From Desulfobulbus propionicus (GTDB lineage Bacteria; Desulfobacterota; Dissulfuribacteria; Dissulfuribacterales; DYOW01), in assembly GCA_020720325.1 (NCBI GenBank), contig DYOW01000014.1, forward strand, positions 1 to 37,962: a stretch of 37,962 nucleotides of DNA. Direction: 5' to 3'. A program made the translations under genes and the position numbers. A model generated the notes under the pieces. That model made no database searches. It was not told the origin of the DNA and saw only the letters and a list, made by a program, of their open reading frames with translations. This document shows, in pieces, positions 34,072-37,962 of this stretch. Within the stretch, counting starts at the first letter, position 1, and the number at the start of each line of letters is the position of its first letter.

Positions 34072-34395
34072 ATGTGCTTTGCTCTTGTTATGCCAAAAAT
34101 TTATAACTATCTTGGAATAATTATTTTATTTTACAGCAATGAACATGAACCAATTCATGTGCATGGAAAATATGATGGAAAAGAATCAAAGGCTGAAATT
34201 ATTATTGATGAAGGAAAAGTTAAGGAAGTTTACATAAAGAAAGTAAAAGGCAAAATGCCTTTGTCGCCGGCAATTTTGAAAGATTTTGAAATATTTGTAA
34301 ACAAATATTCTGAAAAAATCATTGAAAAATGGATCAATTATTTTGTATTGCATAAAAAAATGACTTGCGAGAATATTGAAAAGAAAATTTTATGA
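34072..34395 (+). CDS. DUF4160 family protein
   Basis: A short domain with MPKIYNYLGIIILFYSNEHE, then PIHVHGKYDGKESKAEI, the DUF4160 pattern with its EHxPxHxH motif. Homology starts at MPKI (34090). GAGAG at 34061-34065 suits the ATG at 34072, while the track's 34069 is a TTG, so 34072 is my choice and 34090 is possible. It overlaps the DUF2442 gene by 4 bases. DUF4160 with DUF2442 is a common pair, sometimes listed with toxin-antitoxin-like modules. Its function is not established. Confidence 0.75.
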   Translation: MCFALVMPKIYNYLGIIILFYSNEHEPIHVHGKYDGKESKAEIIIDEGKVKEVYIKKVKGKMPLSPAILKDFEIFVNKYSEKIIEKWINYFVLHKKMTCENIEKKIL

Positions 34396-34730
34396 TTTCA
34401 GATAATTCAGAGATTTTTATCATAAAAATAGAATATAAGGGAGATTATAAATTAAGATTAATCTTTAATGACAATACCTCGCAATACATTGATTTTTTTC
34501 CTTTTTTATCCACCTCATTAAATCCTTTAATAAGAAAATATCTTGATCCCAATGAATTTTTGAAATTTGAGTTGGATAATGGAGATTTACAATGGAATGA
34601 TTATGATCTTTGTTTTCCAATAGCTGATTTATACGAAAACAAAATTATGCCCGGACAATCAACATCAGATTCATGCTGTTTTAATTCTATTCAAAAAGAA
34701 CAAAAAACAACAAACATAGAAAGTTTTTAA
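34392..34730 (+). CDS. DUF2442 family protein
   Basis: 112 aa. It has YKLRLIFNDNTSQYIDFFPF (LxLxFxDG-like, then the vDl segment), FELDNGDLQWNDYDLCFPI and DLYENK, as in DUF2442. The C-terminal 20 residues beyond LYENKI are extra. The ATGA overlap with the DUF4160 gene shows coupled translation. It converges with pseI, 7 bases away. Role unknown. Confidence 0.75.
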   Translation: MISDNSEIFIIKIEYKGDYKLRLIFNDNTSQYIDFFPFLSTSLNPLIRKYLDPNEFLKFELDNGDLQWNDYDLCFPIADLYENKIMPGQSTSDSCCFNSIQKEQKTTNIESF

Positions 34731-34737
34731 TTTTTTA

Positions 34738-35757
34738 TCACACCATCTCCCAAAAAATATAACTTCCTCTCTTGATATCACCTTGCGCTTTTTTACCCTT
34801 TATTAAATCCAGCATATCAGGCATAAGCCCTCCACCTGGTCTGAAACTTCCTATATTATCATCTGAAAAAATCTCCCCTGCCTTAATATCCATGATTGCA
34901 TAGACAGACCTTCTGCTTTTGTTGATTTCTGTAGGAAAATATACTGTTCCCATTGCCTTTTCAATATTTCTAATCTCTTTTGTCATCTGGGAGAATTCAT
35001 CTTTATCCATTGAGAAAAAACTGTCGGCTGTCTTCATAGATTTATCTATAATAAAATGTTTTTCAATTATTGTTGCGCCTATTGCCACAGAAGCAATAGC
35101 AACTCCAATTCCGTGACTATGGTCTGAAAGCCCAACCGGTATATTAAAAATTTTTTCCAATGCCTCAATTGTCCTTAGATTCATCTGCTCAAAAGGCGCA
35201 GGATATTCGCTGACACAGTGAAGCAAGGCAATTTGTGAACAGCCGTTTGTTTTGGCAATCCTCACTGCATTATCAATCTCTGAAAGCGTAGCCTTTCCTG
35301 TTGACATGATTATTGGTTTTCCTGTTCTTGCTATGTGTGCGATTAATTGATATTCTATTATTTCAGGGGATGCGATTTTATATGCAGGAATATCCATTTT
35401 TTCAAGAAAATCCACAGACGATATGTCAAAAGGTGAAGAAAATAATGTTATGCCAATTTTATCAGCAATTTCCTTAAGTTTTGGCTGCCATTCCCAGGGT
35501 GTATAAGCCTTTTTATAAAGTTCATGCATTGTTTGACCTGCCCAGGGACCTTTTTCAAGAAAAAAAGGCGCTACATTGCAGTCAAGGGTTAATGTGTCTG
35601 CAGTGTATGTCTGAAGCTTGATTGCATCTGCCCCACATTCCTTTGCAGCATGGATAATATCCACTGCCCTTTCATAATCGCCGCCATGATTTGCGGACAT
35701 TTCTGCTATAATATAGACAGGATTTCCATTGCCAATTTTATTTTTGTTTATTTGCAT
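34738..35757 (-). CDS. pseI: Pseudaminic acid synthase (NeuB/PseI family)
   Basis: Condenses a hexose amine with phosphoenolpyruvate to form a nonulosonic acid. It opens VYIIAEMSANHGGDYERAVD, the IAEMSANH form typical of PseI rather than NeuB. Other landmarks are DAIKLQTY, LFSSPFD, AYKIASPEI, MSTGKATLSEI, LHCVSEYPAP and EKHFIIDKS, ending in an SAF (antifreeze-like) domain (about 285-339) with SRRSVYAIMDIKAGE. At 339 aa it is complete. It follows the HEPN gene by 3 bases. The other pse genes (B, C, H, F) are not in the window, so the exact product is inferred. Confidence 0.9.
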   Translation of the reverse strand: MQINKNKIGNGNPVYIIAEMSANHGGDYERAVDIIHAAKECGADAIKLQTYTADTLTLDCNVAPFFLEKGPWAGQTMHELYKKAYTPWEWQPKLKEIADKIGITLFSSPFDISSVDFLEKMDIPAYKIASPEIIEYQLIAHIARTGKPIIMSTGKATLSEIDNAVRIAKTNGCSQIALLHCVSEYPAPFEQMNLRTIEALEKIFNIPVGLSDHSHGIGVAIASVAIGATIIEKHFIIDKSMKTADSFFSMDKDEFSQMTKEIRNIEKAMGTVYFPTEINKSRRSVYAIMDIKAGEIFSDDNIGSFRPGGGLMPDMLDLIKGKKAQGDIKRGSYIFWEMV

Positions 35758-35760
35758 AGG

Positions 35761-36168
35761 TTAACCAAGCGCCTCTTTTACAATATTAAAAACAAATTCT
35801 GCCTTTTTAATGGCATCTTCCGCATCATTAATGGTATATTCTTCAAGCGGGATAAAATCCTCAGCCCCATAAAAACATAGCTCCCTTTCTTTGCGTAATT
35901 CTTTGGAGATTTTTTTTATGTTTTCCATATCATTTTTTATAATATCTGGGAAAAAATCAGAGTATTGTTCCAATATCCTTCCAACATCATGTATCCTTGG
36001 GATTTCTGCTCCCACGCTCCTTAAAAGGGCTTTTAACAAAAGTTCAACCACTTCCTGAGCCTCTCTCACCACATCAGGATAATCTTTATGTTCAAGATAG
36101 AAATATAATGCCTTTATCCGAATATGGGATTTTATAAGATAATCGTTTATAAGCCTGTCATTTCCCAA
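35761..36168 (-). CDS. HEPN domain protein (pair 2)
   Basis: 135 aa helical protein with PDVVREAQEVVELLLKALLR followed by AEIPRIHDVGRIL, a standard HEPN pattern. It follows the nucleotidyltransferase by one base and precedes pseI by 3 bases. The same toxin-or-RNase role as in pair 1 is expected, but its sequence is a different HEPN subgroup and is not a simple duplicate of 20508-20900. Confidence 0.85.
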   Translation of the reverse strand: MGNDRLINDYLIKSHIRIKALYFYLEHKDYPDVVREAQEVVELLLKALLRSVGAEIPRIHDVGRILEQYSDFFPDIIKNDMENIKKISKELRKERELCFYGAEDFIPLEEYTINDAEDAIKKAEFVFNIVKEALG

Positions 36169-36169
36169 G

Positions 36170-36664
36170 TTAGAGCCTTTTTTGTATTAATGGTCTGGAA
36201 GACATATCCCAGATAAATTTATTTGCATAAGGTATTTTTTTATAATGAAACTCTTTTTTTATTTTATTTAATTTATTTAAAATATTCTGCAAAAACTCAT
36301 CTTTATCAAATAAAATACTGATATTTTCTGTCATATCAAGATAAATTGGCTGAAAAAAACCTGCCTGTTCTTTTGATATTATATATGGGGAAATATCCAT
36401 GCTTATCTTATAGTTATTGAATAAATTCTGGGAAAAAGGATTTATTTTTAACTCTATATTATCATAAAAAAAATCCCATTCATATTTTTTTTCCTTTTTT
36501 TTATCCAAAATTATCAGTAAATCAATATCAGAATTTATTTTTTGTGTGGAAGAGGCATATGAACCATAGACAGCGAGGCTTATGAGATTTTGATTATAGG
36601 CATTAATAATAAAATTAATAATCATCTCAAAGCATTCCTGATGTATTTTATTAAAAAAAATCAT
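36170..36664 (-). CDS. MNT-type nucleotidyltransferase (pair 2)
   Basis: 164 aa with the catalytic LAVYGSYASSTQKINSDIDL (GSx10DxD). It is longer than the 114-aa partner of pair 1, with a C-terminal extension (DEFLQNILNKLNKIKKEF). The N-terminus MIFFNKIHQECFEMIINFII is compatible with a short helix. The next gene is HEPN and they are one base apart, so a coupled HEPN-MNT module. Confidence 0.85.
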   Translation of the reverse strand: MIFFNKIHQECFEMIINFIINAYNQNLISLAVYGSYASSTQKINSDIDLLIILDKKKEKKYEWDFFYDNIELKINPFSQNLFNNYKISMDISPYIISKEQAGFFQPIYLDMTENISILFDKDEFLQNILNKLNKIKKEFHYKKIPYANKFIWDMSSRPLIQKRL

Positions 36665-36688
36665 TTTAATAACCTGTTGACTTCATTA

Positions 36689-37231
36689 TTAAATGTTTTT
36701 CCATATTTTTGCAAAATCAAAGGATAGTTCACAATCTTTTATATTAAAAACAAATGTTTCGTCTGTTATGTCAGCCTCTTTGGCATATCTGCCCTGATAA
36801 TTTTGGTAGATTTTCACAAGCTTTTCATCAGGATCAACTATGCAGTAATACTTTACGCCCTCCTGTTCATATAGCTTGAATTTAACACGAATATCCTTGT
36901 TTTCTGTTTTAGGTGAGAGGATTTCAAAGATTATGACAGGTGGTGTAGTTATGTAATTTCCCTTTGGTTTATAACAGACCACTGAATTGTCAGGCTGCAC
37001 AATGGTGTCTTTTGATATTCTCCAGTCAACAGGCAAAAGCGCATAACAATCAGTGCGATTATCCAATGCTTCATTAAGAATAATGCTGATATTGCCATTT
37101 ATAAGCTGGTGATTAATAGAAGGAGCTGGCGACATTGCATAAGCAATCCCACTTATTATCTCCCAGTTTCCCTCCCAGTTTTTGTAGTCTTTGTATGTGT
37201 AATGCGGCAGATATTTTCTTGCAAGGTTCAT
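36689..37231 (-). CDS. Uma2 family predicted endonuclease, copy C
   Basis: 180 aa with NWEGNWEIISGIAYAMSPAP, TIVQPDNSVVC, TTPPVIIFEILSPKT and KFKLYEQEGVKYYCIVDP, all core positions intact. It resembles the tandem pair at 29756/30340 more than copies at 18291 and 37253. It lies 21 bases after copy D and 24 bases before the MNT gene in one minus-strand run. Confidence 0.87.
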   Translation of the reverse strand: MNLARKYLPHYTYKDYKNWEGNWEIISGIAYAMSPAPSINHQLINGNISIILNEALDNRTDCYALLPVDWRISKDTIVQPDNSVVCYKPKGNYITTPPVIIFEILSPKTENKDIRVKFKLYEQEGVKYYCIVDPDEKLVKIYQNYQGRYAKEADITDETFVFNIKDCELSFDFAKIWKNI

Positions 37232-37252
37232 TTTTTTTATTTAATCCCTAAT

Positions 37253-37837
37253 TTATATTTTTATGAATATTTTCTCAAGTTTAACTGTTAATCCCTCAAG
37301 AACCTTTGATTTTGCCGAGTTTGGAAGTATTTTATTGTCATAGGACTCCACGGCGCCTTCAGAAAAAATATGATATTTGTTATTTTCAATAGCAAAAACC
37401 TGAACACATTCCATTTCAGGATATACAAGCCAGAACTCTGTTATGCCAAATTTTTCGTAAATATCCCTTTTTTCAAATGTATCCCTTGTCAAAGTTGACT
37501 GGGATACAATCTCAATTACAATGTCAGGATTTCCAAAAATCCCCCTTTTTTGAATTTTATCCCTGTTTTCCTGTTTTATAAATATTAAATCTGGCTGCAC
37601 AACATTTTCCTCGTCAAGGATTACATCTGTAGGGGCGGAAAATATATAGCCAATTTGATTATTTCTAACAAAACCATTTAAAATCATAGAGATATTCTTG
37701 CGATACCATTGATGATAGGAGGTAGGTGTGGGGTAACTTATAAGATTTCCCCTTAATATCTCATATTGTTTTGTATCCTCAATTAAGAGATATTCTTTAT
37801 ATGTGAATTTTTTGTTTTTAAGTGATAAGGTATTCAT
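37253..37837 (-). CDS. Uma2 family predicted endonuclease, copy D
   Basis: 194 aa with KQYEILRGNLISYPTPTSYH, VVQPDLIFIKQENRDKIQKR, GNPDIVIEIVSQST and KRDIYEKFGITEFWLVYP. It is most like the copy at 18291. SQST replaces SPST, and YPTPT replaces MSPSP, so it is more diverged. It heads the minus-strand run toward pseI. Confidence 0.85.
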   Translation of the reverse strand: MNTLSLKNKKFTYKEYLLIEDTKQYEILRGNLISYPTPTSYHQWYRKNISMILNGFVRNNQIGYIFSAPTDVILDEENVVQPDLIFIKQENRDKIQKRGIFGNPDIVIEIVSQSTLTRDTFEKRDIYEKFGITEFWLVYPEMECVQVFAIENNKYHIFSEGAVESYDNKILPNSAKSKVLEGLTVKLEKIFIKI

Positions 37838-37885
37838 TTTTAATAAACCATTTTAATAAATCATCAAAAAATTAATAAAAATTAA

Positions 37886-37962
37886 TAAGCTCTGATTATT
37901 ACCCCTCACCCTAACCCTCTCCCACAAGGGGAGAGGGGACTGATTCGAAATGCTCCCTCAAG
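37886..37962. repeat. CCCTCACCCTAACCCTCTCC-type dispersed repeat, copy 2 (cut by window end)
   Basis: TAAGCTCTGATTA then CCCCTCACCCTAACCCTCTC and a CCTCTCCCCACA-like stem pairing with GGGGAGAGG, as in copy 1 (18927-19023). The window ends within the tail CTCCCTCAAG, so its full length is not seen. Confidence 0.8.

Noticed and set aside
37625-37640. GTAGGGGCGG inside Uma2 copy D as another REP
   Set aside because: No palindromic partner and different core; coding coincidence.

Overview
The window is AT-rich bacterial DNA that looks Gram-negative. It has c-type heme and Cache sensors, a polar-flagellum type fliD-fliS-flaG set with Maf/PseI flagellin glycosylation, TTG starts and mostly clear AGGAG-type ribosome sites. 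The mix resembles Nitrospirota (Thermodesulfovibrionia-like) or a deltaproteobacterial lineage. That placement is an impression, not something the sequence proves.

Layout. 1-3367 (+): the tail of metK, then ahcY (SAM cycle), then galE overlapping a rhamnosyltransferase-like GT2. 3388-8927 (+): a compact signalling locus holding an orphan membrane heme-c/HAMP sensor, a receptor-kinase with tandem Cache, HAMP, PAS-like, HPt and CheA-type ATPase regions, a CheX-like phosphatase, a stand-alone receiver and a PAS-GGDEF diguanylate cyclase. It has no CheW, CheR or CheB. 8933-9928 (+): a Dus-family tRNA-dihydrouridine synthase.

9980-25810 (-): a long sugar and flagellin modification island. It holds an SpsF-like nucleotidyltransferase with an extra C-terminal domain, a GT2/GT-C membrane pair, a SPASM radical SAM enzyme, two FkbM-type methyltransferases, a B12-type radical SAM enzyme, a TPR-glycosyltransferase and a Maf glycosyltransferase. 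Small accessory genes interrupt it: a PIN/antitoxin pair, a HEPN-MNT pair, a Uma2 nuclease and a DUF6922-like remnant. 25811-26810: a nest of mobile DNA. It contains a RAYT transposase gene, three copies of its presumed REP palindrome (one in frame inside the RAYT gene) and a 120-bp MITE-like element with terminal inverted repeats and a possible 5-bp target duplication.

26900-34051 (+): the flagellar filament locus. A leader with a perfect 12-bp hairpin and an untracked 52-codon membrane-peptide ORF precedes an unusually long flagellin (799 aa), whose variable centre is about 315 residues of hexad-like repeats. Then come two Uma2 genes sharing a near-identical 5' segment, a retropepsin-like protein, fliD, fliS, a FliT-like gene and flaG. 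34072-34730 (+): a DUF4160/DUF2442 pair. 34738-37837 (-): two more Uma2 genes, a second MNT-HEPN pair and pseI, packed as one operon. The window ends inside a second copy of a CCCTCACCC-type dispersed repeat.

Working model (inference): PseI and the SpsF-like enzyme help make and activate a nonulosonic or related sugar. Maf, the TPR-glycosyltransferase and the methyltransferases put it on flagellin and modify it. FliS, the FliT-like protein, FliD and FlaG handle export and filament assembly. The most unusual items are the repeat-filled flagellin, the CheW-less receptor-CheA fusion locus, the REP-in-RAYT arrangement and the five Uma2 paralogs.
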